From NCBI GenBank assembly GCA_905221605.1, contig CAJNDS010002080.1, positions 607,001 through 671,000 of the forward strand: DNA of 64,000 nt, given 5' to 3'. The notes beneath the pieces are model-generated. The model searched no databases and was not told the DNA's origin. It was given only the letters and a program-made list of their open reading frames with translations. Numbering within the stretch: position 1 is the first letter of the stretch; every line of letters begins with the position of its first letter. Below, in pieces: positions 1 to 12,900 of the stretch. A program made the translations under genes and the position numbers. Source of the stretch: Symbiodinium natans (lineage: Eukaryota > Sar > Dinophyceae > Suessiales > Symbiodiniaceae).

Positions 1-228
1 CTCGCTGCTCGGCATGTGAGCCAGGTGGTCCTTCGCTTTTTTCACGTTGGGCGAAACCCTGAAACCCTGAACCGTGAACCTTAAACCCTACACCCTAAAC
101 CCTAAACCCTAAACCCTAAACCCTGAACCCTAAACCCTGCCCCTCTGGAAGAGCCTTATGGCGCTAATGAAACCATGGAAGACCTTGCGTCGGCCTCTCT
201 GCTGCCTGCAGACTTCTCACGTGCGATA

Positions 229-262
<34 letters not shown>

Positions 263-990
263 CATCCTCAACCCTAGACCCTAGACCCGAGACTCTGAAC
301 CCTAGACTCTGAACCCTAAACTCTAAACCCTAAACCCTACAGAGCGCTGGGGGGGCCCGGCCATTCATGCAACAGCAAGCCCCGATCTTCCAACAGAATG
401 CGCCTCCAGTTAGGGTTTAGGAGTTTTAGGGTTTTTAGGGTTTTTGGTGTCTTTAGTGTTTTTAAGGGTTGTTAGGGCTTTTAGGGTTCAGGGTTGAGGG
501 CTTAGGGTTTAGGGTTTAGGGTTTAGGGTTTAGGGGTTTCACACGCAGCAACCGCCACGGCCTTGTAGACGCCCCAGCAGAGCCTGACATGCCACGGGTT
601 TTGGGTATTGGGATTGGGGGCTTGGGGTTTTAGGGTTTAGGGTTTAGGGTTTAGGGTTTAGGGTTTAGGGTTTAGGGTTTAGGGTTTAGGGTTTAGGGTT
701 TAGGGTTTAGGGTTTAGGGTTTCTTGGGTTTGGGGGCTTGGGGGTTCAGGGGCCTTCAAACCACCGAATCCCCAGAAAGCTTTCACTCCTAAACCCTACA
801 AAACCCTGCGGCTGCCGAGAACCCCCCCTGCCCTAAGGGTTTAGGGTTTAGGGTTTAGGGTTTAGGGTTTAGGGTTTAGGGTTTAGGGTTTAGGGTTTAG
901 GGTTTAGGGTTTAGGGCTTAGCGGTTTAGGGTTTAGGGCTTTGGGCTTAGGGCTTAGGGTTCAGGGTTTTTGGGTTTTAACCATTTGAAT
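1..990. repeat. Telomere-type array mosaic
   Basis: C arrays lie at about 54-137 and 263-340. G arrays lie at 410-537, 626-721 and 836-990. The island 341-409 sits between a C and a G array; 541-600 sits between two G arrays. A (TA)n microsatellite lies at 227-263. No gene was recognised. Confidence 0.9.
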
Positions 991-1678
991 TATTTCACTT
1001 CGAACATCCCCACCTGGATCCTCGTTAGAAGGAAAGAGCACGAACAAGATGCTCGAACAAAAACACATTGATTCAAATACGCTTTCTTAGTTTTTGCTTG
1101 CAATTGGGGTTGGGCACTCCAGGGAGACTCTGGGGTTGGGCACTCCAGGCACTCCAGGGAGACTCTGGCACCCAAAAAAACTCCGGGTTTGGCACTCCAG
1201 GGATTGGGCGCTCCAGGGAGTCTTTGGGGTTGGGCACTCCAGGGAGTCTCTAGGAGTAGACCGGGCGAGGAGAAGAGTTCCGGGCGAGGAGAAGAGTTGA
1301 GTTTAAAATCTAACAACCCCACACCGAAGGTGGGGAATAACCTGAACAAACCTCTCCGCACTTTTGCCAGAGAAGAAACGACGAAACCCTGAGAACGGAA
1401 AGCTTAAAACCAAAAAACAGGCATGCGCTATACTCGAATATGTATGTATATATATATATATATATACATAATATACACTTCTACATCTATTGCTTTAAAA
1501 AGCCAAAAAAGAAGAACAGACCAAAAGACTGAAAGAAAAAAAGAACGGCCTAACGAGCACAGCTCTGCATGCCAAGGGAACCAAGCGCCCATGAACTCCA
1601 GGAGCGGTCCGGCTACGGTGAGCACGCGCCCGATCAAAAGATACCAGGGCCTCAAGAAGCGCTCGAAAACGCCCTAGG
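991..1678. repeat. Unique block with a 26-30 bp minisatellite
   Basis: Between two G arrays. From about 1105 to 1250 a unit containing GGGTTGGGCACTCCAGGGAG recurs four times with variation, followed by two copies of a 19-bp unit ending GAGGAGAAGAGTT (1261-1298). A TA microsatellite lies at 1441-1470. Open frames here follow the repeat and show no domain. Confidence 0.6.
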
Positions 1679-3190
1679 GTTGAGGGTTTAGGGTTTAGGG
1701 CTTAGGGGTTAGGGGTTAGGGGTTAGGGTTTAGGGTTTAGGGTTTAGGGTTTAGGGTAAAGCCCTCTCTCCCTAGGAGCGTCTTCTTCTTGGGGGGACGG
1801 GGAAGCGGGGGAGGGGGGCGTCCCGTAGGCAAATCCTAGTCTTGGTCCCTACAACCCTACAACCCTACAGCCCTACAACCCTACCCACCCTACAACCTAC
1901 AACCCTACAAACCTACAACCCTACAACCCTACAACCCTACAACCCTACAACCCTACCACCCTACAACCCTAAAACCCTACAACCCTTCAGCCCAAACCCT
2001 AAACCACAGCTCAAGGTCAAGCAACACCCTCAACAACCTTACAAAGCGCACAATCCCGAAACCCGAAAACCTTACGACTTCTTAGCACGGCTAATATCAG
2101 AAAGGTAGGTAACGAAATAGCCCCTTGAGGTGTATAACGGGGCGAACGCTCTACTTCACCAGCTCTGAGTAGGGAATGAGGGAATGAGCTACCTAGTACA
2201 CTTCCTTAAGGGCATTTCCAGGGGGGATACATGGCACCTGAGTCCCAACCACTTTGAAGGCCCGAGGGCTTGGGATTTAGGCTTTACAACCTGGACGGAC
2301 CTAAACCCTAAACCCTACACCCTACACCCTACACCCTAAACCCTAAACCCTAAACCCTAAACCGTGAAGGATTTCAACCCAAAGCGCTGCTTCTGGAAGA
2401 AGAAGCGCCAGTCGGTGCGCATTCCGAGAGCTACGACCTTGGCGTTATGTTCGAGTGAGAGTGCCTGACATACGTAAATCTGTCTTACGAAATGTTGTTC
2501 GATTGTGTGCCTTCAGATGTGGTTATGCCATGCTATATGATCATACATTGCATTGTCGGATAAGATCTTCTGCTACTCCACATGGTTCGTTTGCATGTTT
2601 TGACGGGGTCTATTTGTGCTCGGGTTGAGGGCTTGGGGCTTAAGCCTTGGGAGTTTGGAGGGGGGGGGGGGGGGGCATATGGCAGTTCTCTGCACGGGGA
2701 CCGTATTTTGACAGGATACCCCCAACAGTGACCAGAATTTCGAGAACTGACCATCTAAACACCGAGCCCTTAACCCTAACACCTAAATCCTGAACCGGCC
2801 TCTCATCACGGAAACTTCCACTGATCCCCTAAACATGTCCTGCGCAAACTCTGACCCGCACACGAATCTAAACCTCAAACCCTAAACCCGAATCTCCAAA
2901 CACTCAAGCCCTAAAAACCGAAAATTGAAAACAAAAGACAATTCAATCCTAAACAGAGTCTTCAATCCTAAAACAAAACGGAAGCCAAAAAAGCAACCTG
3001 AAAACAGAATAGAACCTAAACAAGCACAACAAAAAAAGAGAGAAAAGGATCCGAAGCTTCTCAACTCCGGGGCCACGGCTAGAAACCCGTCGAGGAGTGA
3101 ATTGAGGAACCTGAGCTCAGGAAAGCCCTAAAACGAGGTTTAGGGTTTGGGGCTTGGGGAAGCTTAGGGTTTAAGGGGTTATTGTTTAGG
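1679..3190. repeat. Arrays with a private 8-bp variant
   Basis: A G array lies at 1679-1758. A block at 1847-1985 is built of the 8-bp unit CCCTACAA rather than the 7-bp telomeric unit. Another C array lies at 2301-2365. A half copy of foldback family E (GTAGGGAATGAGGGAATGAG) lies at 2167-2190. The rest, including 2366-3130, is unique or decayed C-type repeat with a G18 run near 2658. No gene seen. Confidence 0.75.
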
Positions 3191-3590
3191 GTGTAGGGTT
3201 TAGGGTTTGGGTTTAGGGTTTAGGGTTTAGGGTTTAGGGTTTAGGGTTTAGGGTTTAGGGTTTAGGGTTTAGGGTTTAGGGTTTGGGGTTTGGGGTTTGG
3301 GGTTTGGGGTTTGGGGTTTGGGGTTTGGGGTTTGGGGTTTGGGGTTTGGGGTTTGGGGTTTGGGGTTTGGGGGTTGGGGTTTGGGGTTGGGGTTTGGGGT
3401 TTGGGGTTTGGGGTTTGGGGTTTGGGGTTTGGGGTTTGGGGTTTGGGGTTTGGGGTTTGGGGTTTGGGGTTTGGGGGTTTGGGGTTGGGGTTTGGGGTTT
3501 GGGGTTTGGGGTTTGGGGTTTGGGGTTTGGGGTTTGGGGTTTGGGGTTTGGGGTTTGGGGTTTGGGGTTTGGGGTTTGGGGTTTCGATTT
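3191..3590 (+). repeat. TTTAGGG array passing into a GGGGTTT array
   Basis: About 90 bp of TTTAGGG is followed without a break by about 300 bp of the 7-bp variant GGGGTTT (3283-3582), about 43 copies with a few 1-bp slips. The glycine/phenylalanine-rich open frames in all three phases are simply this repeat read as protein. The G runs could form quadruplexes. Confidence 0.95.
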
Positions 3591-3951
3591 CGGGCTTCGG
3601 AGTTTTGGGGGCTGGCATATGCGGTTCTGGCCAGAAGAGGGTTACTCTTCAACTACCGACCGCCCTTGTGAAGGCCCCACCCTAACCCTCAACCACGCCC
3701 TAAGCCTGAGCCCCAACTACCCCCTACCCCCCCCCCCCCCGCCCAATACGAGAGCCAAATAAGGCCTAAGTGCTCTTTGGGGTGTTCGTTCGGGGGGGGG
3801 GGGGGGGGGAGTCTCTGTAAGCCCTCAAAGACACCCTCAAATGAAGGTTCTCAGTTCTCAGCGCTGAAGGCTCCCAAACCCTGGACCGTAAACCCTAAAG
3901 CAAAGGTCCCGGTCATGTTGTTGCTGACTTTCGTGGGTAGCCCCAAAAGCA

Positions 3952-3996
<45 letters not shown>

Positions 3997-5094
3997 GAAC
4001 CCTACGCCCTTGACTCCTAGGCTCCCGCCAAGCAGCAGAATCATTGCCAAGCACAGAAGCCACGCGATGTTCATGCCTTTCCTGGGAGGGGTAACCCGGT
4101 CGGGCCTTGGGTCTTGGGGTCTTGGGGACTTGCGGATTTGGGCTTTAAGGTTTAGGGTTTAGGGTTTGGGGTTTGGGGTTTGGGGTTTAGGGTTTAGGGT
4201 TTATAAGATGTTGGGCTGGGGGTTAGAACTTAGGGTTTAGGGTTAGGGCTTTAGCGCTTAGGGTCTTGGAGTTGGGGTTTAGGGTTTAGGCAAACACAGT
4301 TTGGGCTTTTGCCAACAATACTACACCCCCGTACTCCGCTAGAACCCCTACCTGAATATTTCGGAAGAAACGGAAACTGCCGATTTCGTGCGCGGCTGCT
4401 GGGCAGATTTTCGGAATCAGGGTGCGTGGTGCGCAAACCAACGCTCGCAGCTCCAACCTTTACCCACGCAGAAACCTGCCCGAGATTCGCCCGCCCCTCT
4501 CTTCCCCCTCATAGATGATAAACACTCCCATTTAAAGATTTCGAGAGGAAGAATACGAGGGGCTGGGGACTGAAACCCTCAACCGGAAACCCCAAGCTCC
4601 CACACCCTGAACCCCCAAAGCCCCCAAAAAAAACCTTAAGCCCCCGAACCCTCAACCCTCGACCCCCCTCGACCCTAAGCCCGCAAAAAACGGAGCCCTA
4701 ACTCCCAGGATTCTGAACCCTCAACCCTAAACCCTAAACCCTAAACCCTAAACCCCAAACCCTAAACCCTACAAGCCCGTAGAACGCGGATTCCGAACTC
4801 CTAGTATTCTGCTGGCCAGAGGGCCGGATCGCGAGGTAGCCCATGAGAACCTTTGATCTCGTCTTGGGTTTAAGGTTTAGGATTTAGGGGTTTAGGGTTT
4901 AGGGTTTGGAGTTTGTGGTTTAGAATTTATGGTTTAGGGTTTAGGGTTTAGGGATTGGTCAGTCCTGCATGGTTTTCTTAAGTGGGGGTTGTTAGGGTTG
5001 AGCGTTTGGGAGCTAGGGCTAGGCAGTCAGGACCTAGTCTGCCGACGCAAAACCTCAAGCAACGCTTGTGAGGCCGTTGAGAGACTATCATCTT
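3591..5094. repeat. Unique spacers and arrays
   Basis: C- and G-homopolymer runs lie at 3727-3740 and 3791-3809, and a (CA)n microsatellite at 3957-3993. G arrays lie at 4140-4205 and 4868-4953, and a C array at 4717-4770. Island 4771-4867 lies between C and G arrays. No gene recognised. Confidence 0.8.
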
Positions 5095-5190
5095 GGGATG
5101 TTCCCCCTTATGCAAAAAGTCCTTCATAGGGATTATAGTAGGGGTACTATAATCCCCATTAAGGACTTGTAGTATAAGGGGGAACATCCC
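5095..5190. mobile_element. Foldback element, family A
   Basis: The left end GGGATGTTCCCCCTTATGC is the inverse of the right end, which reads TATAAGGGGGAACATCCC. The centre carries AGGGATTATAGTA and its near inverse. About 96 bp with no coding capacity. Similar copies lie at 7489, 37931, 40202, 63824 and, decayed, 37243, so this is a dispersed MITE-like or introner family. Confidence 0.85.
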
Positions 5191-7488
5191 GCGTCAAATC
5201 CATGTTTGTTCAGCGACTGCTTTCTGAACCTGCTCTGCCTCCTCAGTCGCTGGAAAGATGCTGATGAGGCCAGGGCGAGGACATTCCCCAAACCCTAAAC
5301 CCTAAACCATAAACCCTAAACCCTAAACTTGAAGACACTCTGATTGCGAGAAGGGCGACGTCCAGTTGAAATCTTGGTCGTCGCCAAGACTTCGCAGGTG
5401 ATTTTGGACTTTGTCCCCCCGCCCCTCCCCCCCGGACGCCGCCGGGTCTGCGCAGAGAAGGGCTTGAGGTTCCCTGACCCCTGAGCCCTAAACCTTAAAC
5501 CCTACGCCCAGCAAGCCCCCGCAACCCTCGACCATGGAATGAACCCCACCAACCCTAAAGCCACTGATCTCACCCCTCAGCCCTGCAACACGTAGCCGGG
5601 AGGTTTATGAGATTGATCGGCTTTAGCCTCTCGGGTTTGGGTTGAAACGCGACCCCTTCAGGTTTTGGCCCATAGCTGGAGAAGATGGGCCTGAGGGGTT
5701 TGGGGCCTCGGGACTGCACACCCTGAGCCCCAAACCCCCAGCCCACAAGTTCGGGTTCGGGGTTTTGGGCACCCCACCCACCCCACCCCCGCCCCTTCCT
5801 GTGTTTAGGGGTTTGAAGTTGAGCCCCCTCATCCGCACCGAAGCCCTAAGCCCTAAACCCGAAAACCCTAGGCCTAGAAGCCTAAAACCCCCAGAAGACT
5901 TACTATTTGCTTAAGAACCCCAAAAGAATTATTAAAAGAAAAGTAATCCCTATATTACCCTTATAAGAGAGTTTGTCTTTTTTTTTTGTTTGGGGGGGGG
6001 GGGGGGGGGCGGGGCCGGGGGTCTTCAGCAATTAGTAGAGCCCTAAACCCTAAACCCAAAACCCAAAACCCTAAACCCTAAACCGGAAACCCTAAACCCT
6101 AAACCCTAAACCCCGAAAAGCCCTAAACCGAGGGGCTGCCAGCACCAAGAAGAAGCCGCCGGTCAGATCCAGGAGCCTGGGGGTGCAGGATGTGGGGTTT
6201 AGGGTTTAGGGTTTAGGGTTTAGGGTTTAGGGTTTAGGGCTTAGGGTTTAGGGCTTAGGGTTTAGGGTTTAGGGTTTCGGGTTTCGGGTTTAGGGTTTAG
6301 GGCTTAGGGTTCAGGGTTTAGGGCTTAGGGTTCAGGGTTTAGGGTTTAGGGTCTCGGGTCTGAGGGTTAAGTAGTCTTTTGAGGGGGGGGGGGGGGGGGG
6401 GATTGGTTCAGAAGCACTAACACACTTTGGCCTATTTTTGGGAGATTCCAAAGTTGGGGCAGGAGCTAAGATGTTTTTAGGCTTAGGTTTAGGGGCTTAA
6501 GGGTTTTGACTTAGTTTGGGCTCTTGGGCCTTCGAGCTTGATGGACCCCTGAAGCCCTGAACCCTAATACCCTAAACCCCCCCAGAACCCTAAAAAAAAA
6601 CAATAAAACAGAAGAAAAATAAAATTACTACAACTCAAGCTGCACCCTAACCCAATTTAGCACTCAAACACCCGAAACCCCAAGCCCCAAACCCTAAACC
6701 CCTAAACCACAAAACCCCAAAACCCTAAACCCCCAAACCCCAAAACCCCAAAACCCCAAACCCTAAGCCCCAAACCCTAAACCCCAAACCTTAAACCCTA
6801 AACCCCTAAACCCCCAAACCCCAAAACCCTTAAACCCCAAACCTCAAAACCTCACAACCCCAAACCCTAAACCCGAAACCCAAACCCCAAACCCTAAACC
6901 CTAAACCCTAAACCCTAAACCCTAAACCCTAAACCCTAAACCATCAGCAGCCCAAGCGGATGCCGCCCCAGCGGCGCCAGCCGCGCCACTGCTACCGCCG
7001 CGAGGGAGGCGAAGACGGCGATGAGCCATGGCCTGCACTTAGAAAGTAGGGGTTTAGGGTTTAGGGTTTAGGGTTTAGGGTTTAGGCTTTAGGCTTTAGG
7101 GTTTAGGGTGCGGTTCTGGGTCCCCAGGCGGTTGTTCCACTCAGGCCCGCAAAGGAGGGGCGTTTGAAATGGTTTGGGGGCTTAGGGTTTTGAGGTGTTG
7201 GGGCGTTGGGGCGTTGGGGGGCTTGGGGGGCTTGCTAGTTTGAGGGTTTGGCTTGCGACGGTTCATGTTTTAGTGTCCAGGGTCTCTTGGCGGGGTTGAG
7301 GCTTCTCCTGGCTCTTTTCTTGTAGGCAATCCTAGAACCCTCAGCTTAGACCTTCAACCCCTAAGCCTTAAACCCTAAACACCCTGAGCTCTGGACCCGA
7401 ACCCTGACTGATGCCCAAAGCCCCCTGTCGCCGGAACATGAAAATGGCACTCAACCTCAACTCGCCATAGAAGCCGCAACTCCAAGTT
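5191..7488. repeat. Array mosaic with exon-like islands
   Basis: C arrays lie at 5288-5330, 6042-6110 and 6660-6945 (the last mixed with CCCCAAA units). G arrays lie at 6193-6360 and 7052-7107. Islands 6111-6192 and 6946-7051 are GC-rich and flanked C then G. The minus strand of 6946-7051 can encode a short hydrophobic stretch (IAVFASLAAVAV). A half copy of foldback family I lies at 5902-5930. T/G homopolymers lie at 5978-6010 and a G run at 6382-6401. Confidence 0.75.
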
Positions 7489-7565
7489 GGAATGTTCCCC
7501 CTCACACTAACAGGGGGTAATCCCGGATCCCTATTCAGGACTGTTAGTATAAGGGGGAACATCCC
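7489..7565. mobile_element. Foldback element, family A (short copy)
   Basis: Begins GGAATGTTCCCCCT and ends AGGGGGAACATCCC. It shares the family's inner CTGTTAGTATAAG but has a shortened left half. The flanks also show ACTCCAAGTTGG on the left and CCAAACTCCAAG on the right. Confidence 0.8.
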
Positions 7566-8520
7566 AAACTCCAAGCTACTTCCATATGAAGCCCCAAGCC
7601 CTGAACCTGAAACATCGAATTCAGGCCCAAGCCCATGGACTCTTAAGCCCTACCAAAGCCCGGAACCATGGAAATGCCACACCCTAAGCCCTGACCCTAA
7701 ACCCGAAACCCCAATTCTCATCAATGCCAAGGCAGCCTCACTCTCAGCGCAAAAGGCCTGGGGGACACCAAAGAAAAAAACAAAACACCAAAACCCTAAA
7801 ACCCAAACACTGCAAAAAACCCTCAATCATGGGTTACTACCCCCGTCTATACTACGCCCCGCCCCAGGTTCCCCCTTACATAAACTTAAATTGGCTTAAT
7901 TATCCCGAAATAGCCTTAATTATGGGGTAGTAGGGGAACCCATGACTCAACCCCAAACACTCTGAACCATCAAACACTAAACTCTAAAGCGCAAAACCCC
8001 TAAGCAACGCCCTAAACCCTAAACCCTCAACCCTCAACCCTCAACCCTAAACCCTCAACCCTAAACCCTGAAACCCTAAACCTTAAAACCCTAAACCCTA
8101 AGCCCCTGAACCCTAAGAGGGTTCAGGGTTTGGGGCTTATGGAGGGAGATCCGGGCTGGCTCAGCCTGCCCAAGTGCCCCAAGTTTCGGACCGTGGGCTC
8201 TGGGTTTGGGGTTTAGGGTTGAGGGTTTAGGGTTTGGGGTTTAGGGTTTGGGGTTTGGGGTTTGGGGTTTGGGGTTTGGGGTTTAGGGTTTAGGGTCTGC
8301 CGACCCTGGCGGCGTGAGGTTCCTTACTCGGGGGGGGGGGGGGGGGGGGGGTGGGGTAGGGGGGGGTTACACGGGGCAGCTGTTCCTGGAGGAGCCAGGC
8401 AAACCCACACCGCAATAAACAACTAACGGGACCATAGGCGGTTTCGCACAGGACATAGGGGCTACCCCCCTACCCCCCCCCCCCTACCCCTCCCCACCCC
8501 CCCCCCGCCTACCCCCCCTC
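7566..8520. repeat. Array mosaic
   Basis: A C array at 7990-8115, island 8116-8205, then a G array at 8206-8297. Long G and C homopolymer runs lie at 8331-8365 and 8466-8515. Inside 7845-7945 there is a small foldback whose two ends carry GGGTTACTACCCC and GGGGTAGTAGGGGAACCC. No gene recognised. Confidence 0.7.
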
Positions 8521-9990
8521 CTGGTTGCTGGGCTTGGCCTGTTCAACAATTGATGGGGCTGCCCTGCCCTTCAAGCTGGCTTCAGCTCCTGTTTGGGTCC
8601 TGGTGCTACTCCACCCGCCCCCAACGTTTCACAGAGGCTCAAGCAAATCAACTTTTGGATCCTTTGAGCTGACGAGCGCGTTTAAACCTTTCAACTATGC
8701 TCCAGCGGGGTCGGCGGCTTGAGCCGGAGGCTCTTAAATCCGGCCCCCGCGCCGCCCGTGGTCCAGGGCGGAGCCCGCGTCGCACTAAAGCGCTAGCTTT
8801 AAGGGGCGAGCGACCGAGCCGCCGACCCCGCCCAAAATTGCTTCAAATTCGCGCGGGGCCCTTCGGGAGGCCTCCAAAACGGCATCCAAGGGGACGCAAC
8901 ACGCGGTGGTGCGAAAAGCACGAAAACCTCGTAAAAACCATGGGTTTTTACGAAAAACCGATGCCACAAAACACCCGCAGCACCCCATTAAACCCTCACG
9001 GGCGCGCATCATCGGCCCTAGCTTTTCACATGGGGCGCGCGCCAGGCCGAAACCACGTTTTTCAAGGTTTGGGGGGGGTACCGGAAGCCCAAAACCAGGC
9101 GAGCATCATGAGCATCAGCAGCCCTGGCCCGCGGGCCCAAGGCAATAAAAAACGCTGAAAAACGCTGAAATCACCGTAAATACCGTGTTTTTATGAGGTT
9201 TTTCACGCGTGCCTCCGACCCCCACCCCTGTTGCCCTTGACCCGCCCCCAAAGTGCGCATCATCGAAACCCACGTCCGGGGGGGGGTCTGCTGATGCTGC
9301 TGATGCGCGGGGTCCGGGCGCATCATCGAGCCATCGCTTCTCTTGGGCTTCGTGGGGGGGTCCGGGCCCACGGCCCAGAGACCCAGCTGATGCTCATGAT
9401 GCTCGGTTTGGGGGGGTGTTCCAACAGCAGAAAACCTCGTAAATACCGAGTGTTTTGTGGGTCCACGTAAAAACGCCCCTAAAATCGCTCATTTTACGCG
9501 CTCGAACGGCTTCGTGCCTACAAAACACCCGAACAGCAGGACCCCGAATGCCCTTAAGGGCATTCGGGGTCTTGCTTTTGGGGGTTTCGTGGGCACGCAA
9601 GCGTTCAAGCACATACAATCGGCGTGTTTAAGGGGGTTTTGGATGGCCTGGGGGAGGCCGCTGATGCTCATGATGCTCCCTTCCTGGGTCCCAAAAGGCT
9701 TCCCAAGCCCAAAAACACGTGTTTACAGCGTTTTCTGAAGGTTTTTCGAAGGCAAAACGCATGCATAGAATGCTTTTAAGGCCCCCAAACCAACCCCACT
9801 GATGCTCCTGATGCGGGTGCGCGCGCGCGCGCGCGCGCGCCGGGGGGGGAGGGGGGGGAGGGAGGGGGGGCGAAGGCAGGAGAAAGAGAGACAGAGAGAA
9901 GGAGAGGACAAAGACACGGGAAAGAGAAGACAGTGCCAAGGTTCAAGGTTTCGTGCTTTGGGGGGCGGGGGCCGGCCCGTGCCGCTAGGC
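8521..9990. other. GC-rich block free of telomeric repeats, with a recurring motif
   Basis: About 1.4 kb almost without telomeric units. The motif CTGATGCTCATGATGC or its inverse recurs near 9106, 9290, 9388, 9661 and 9799, with shorter GCGCATCATCG forms at 9005, 9256 and 9319. Phrases such as CCTCGTAAATACCG are also repeated. A (CG)n run lies at 9820-9841. Open frames of 60-150 codons exist on both strands but overlap, repeat and show no domain, so no gene is called. Confidence 0.5.
9500..9610. repeat. Foldback with a perfect 30-bp palindromic core
   Basis: Arms of about 54 bp, mostly complementary, meet at a perfect palindrome at 9541-9570 (ACCCCGAATGCCCTT and its inverse). The outer ends read GCTCGAACGGCTTCGTGCC on the left and the inverse of GCTTGAACGCTTGCGTGCCC on the right. 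Confidence 0.85.
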
Positions 9991-12900
9991 CTGAAATTTA
10001 GAGGGTAGAGGGTTTAGGGTTACTCAGGGTTTAGGGTTTAAGGGATTATAAGGTCTTTAGGGTTCAAAGGGTTTATAGGTTTATTTAGGGTTCGTAGTAG
10101 TGTTTATAGGGTTTGTGGCGCGTATAGGGTTTGTAGGGTATATGGTTGGGGTTGATGGAGTTTACAGGGTTCGCAAGGGTTGGGTTGCCCAGTAGCAAGG
10201 TGTAACTAGCCCGAAAGCCAGAGCCTATGGGCAATGCATGGGGGGGACGGGAACCCTAAACTAAACCCTCAGCCCTAAGCCCAAGTAAACCTTAAACCCT
10301 ACATGAATGAAAACGAAACCTGCTTTGGGACACCCCAAGCCTGCAGCTTCGAGCACCTCTCCTAAACCCCCAAGCCCTACATAAATCCTGCTTAGAGGAC
10401 AAAGTAGGGTTCATGCAAAGGTTTTCGGTGGGTGTAGATTGTATGGGGTTCGTTAGGGATCTTGCTGAGTGCACACATGTGTGCCAATATGGGGTGTTCT
10501 GCCGGGGGTACTAGCAGGGAAAGTCCTAAACCCTAAGCCCTAGGCCCTAACCCTAAACCCTAAACCCTAAACCCTAAACCCTGAACCCTAAACCCTAAAC
10601 CCTAAACCCTAAACCCCAAACCCTAACATATCCAGGAAAGGGGCCCGGCGCCGCCGTTCTTCGGGCTCATCCGACCACAGGTCCCAGACTTCAGGTGCCG
10701 GAGGTGGCGGAGGCCTCCAAAATTTTCGGGCCAAGGTTTCAGGGTGTAGGTTTAGGGTTTAGGGTTTAGGGATTAGGGTTTAGGGTTTAGGGTTTAGGGT
10801 TTAGGGTTTAGGGTTTAGGGTTTAGGGTTTAGGGGGGGGGCAGGAGTGTAGGGGGGTAGAGGGTTAGAGGATAGCGGTTTCAGGGTTTGCGCGCTGGAGT
10901 TTAGGCTTGGGGCTTGGGGTTTGGGGGGAGGGATTTGGGGTTTAGGGTCTTTAAGGGGTCTAGGGAGGAGGTTGTGGATCGAGTGGCACGAACTGTCACG
11001 GCTTGCTGCGCATAGGCATCGATTTTGGGAGTCTTGGGTTCACAAGGGCTCGAAAAGGCTCGCGAGCACCCAAAACTGCGAACTCACCCTCAAAAACACT
11101 GAGCCTCAAAATCCCCAAAATCCCTGAAGTCCCTACAGGTGAATGAATCAAAGCTCATACCATACCTCCCCACCCTCTAAAACCTAAAGGACCGGCCGGC
11201 CTAATCTTCCCCTCGCGAAGCAGCGCCACGAGCCTTTTGACCTCGCGGGGTTTACGGCTTTGACTCTAAGCCTTAAATTTTAAAGACTTTAGGGTTTCCC
11301 TAAACCCTAGACCCGAGACTCGTTTGGGGTGCCAAGCCCTCTGTTACGTGTTGAAGAAACTTTTGGGCAGCGCACTGGCTGCCATGCGAAGGTACGTCTG
11401 GTCACGAGGGGCGCTTACACCGTAGTGCATGGCACCAGTTGGTATTGCTTTGTGGCTTCGGAAACGAACTCGAATAACCCTAAACCCTAAACCCTAAACC
11501 CTAAACCCTAAACCCTAAACCCTAAACCCAATACGCCCTAGACTCGAATAACATTGGCCCGACAGAGACTTCGGGTTGCCTTTATATGAGGGCTGGAGGT
11601 TTTAAGGTTTAGGGTTTAGGGTCGGAGGTTGGCTACCAAATGCCAAGATCACGGTGCCCAAACCCTAAACCTTAAACCCTAAACCCTAAACCCCAAACCC
11701 TAAACCCCATCCGGCCTTCATCCGCTCCCATTTGGAAGGAAGGAACCTCGCCTTTGGTGGATGAGCTTTGCGTTCAGGATGTATCCTGGCCTGCCAGAGT
11801 CGCGCATGGGGTTGAGGGGGTTGACAGTTTATAGGGCATAGGGTTTAGGGTTTAGGGTTTAGGGTTTAGGGTTTAGGGTTTAGGGTTTAGGGTTTAGGGT
11901 TTAGGGTTTAGGGTTTAGGGTTGCTTTTGCTTCTGCTATTGTTATTGTTATTCTTCTTATTGTTAATCTTATTCTTGTTAGAATAATGAAAGTCTCGTTA
12001 CTCTCTTGTTTCTTACCATATTGTTAGCATATTGAAAGGTTGAGCTTCGGAGTTTGGGGTGGAAATATGGGTTAGGGGGGTTGAGGGCTTCGGGGTTTTA
12101 AGGCTCAAAAGTTTAGGGGGCTTCGGGCTCAGGGAGTTACACAGATGGGTCTGGGTCGCAATAAGCCCTAAACCCTAAACCCTAAACCCTAAACCCTGAA
12201 CCCTAAACCCTCAAGATGTCGCAGGAGTCTCGCCTCAGGATTGTCAAACTCAACCATTTCGGTTGTGTCCGTGGCAGCGCTGGGATACATCCTGCCGGGC
12301 AGCAGCGTGGTGGAGAGAGGGTTTAGGGGACCCTAAAGGGTTTAGGGGTTTAGGGGTTAGGGGTTTAGGGGTTTGGATTCAGGGTTTAAGGTTTAGGGGA
12401 ACTTAGGGAGTGATATGGGGTTACAAAAAATGGGATCCTTAGTATCGACTCCCAAATAGTAGGATTCCCTTATACTAAGGACCCCACTAATTATGGGGTT
12501 CTTAGGGGGGGGGGGAGGTTCAAGGGGGGTAGGTACCTAGTCTCATGGCGGGTAGGTATCTAGGGAACCTTAGGGAAGCTTAGGGAGCCTTAGGGAGTAG
12601 TGGGGAGTACTTGGGCTCCTTGGGTTACCTACCCCCCTTGAACCCTGTAAACTGAGGCACCCCCTAGTTTCGAAAACCCCCATACTGGGGCTTTGCTACA
12701 GGCCATGCGGGTGCTGTCACAGCTTGCAAGGCGTCCTTGAACGGATCCGCCGGATGATCTCAAGGTCCGTATCGGTCAGAACCACCTGCTTCCGTTTGTT
12801 TTTTGTTCCCCTACTACCCCCCTCTATACGACCCGCCCCCTAGGTTCACCCCTTAAAATGATCTCTTCATTGGGCTTAATTATCCCTAGATAGCCTGAAC

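Noticed and set aside
1-990. True chromosome end
   Set aside because: Arrays are short, interrupted and in both orientations throughout the window, so no terminal telomere can be assigned.
836-990. CRISPR-like regularly spaced repeats
   Set aside because: The units are contiguous 7-bp telomere-type repeats without unique spacers, and the genome is eukaryotic.
3262-3762. Long open frames rich in Gly/Phe/Val/Trp on both strands
   Set aside because: They are the 7-bp repeat GGGGTTT read in every phase; the period is not a multiple of 3, so all frames stay open without coding.
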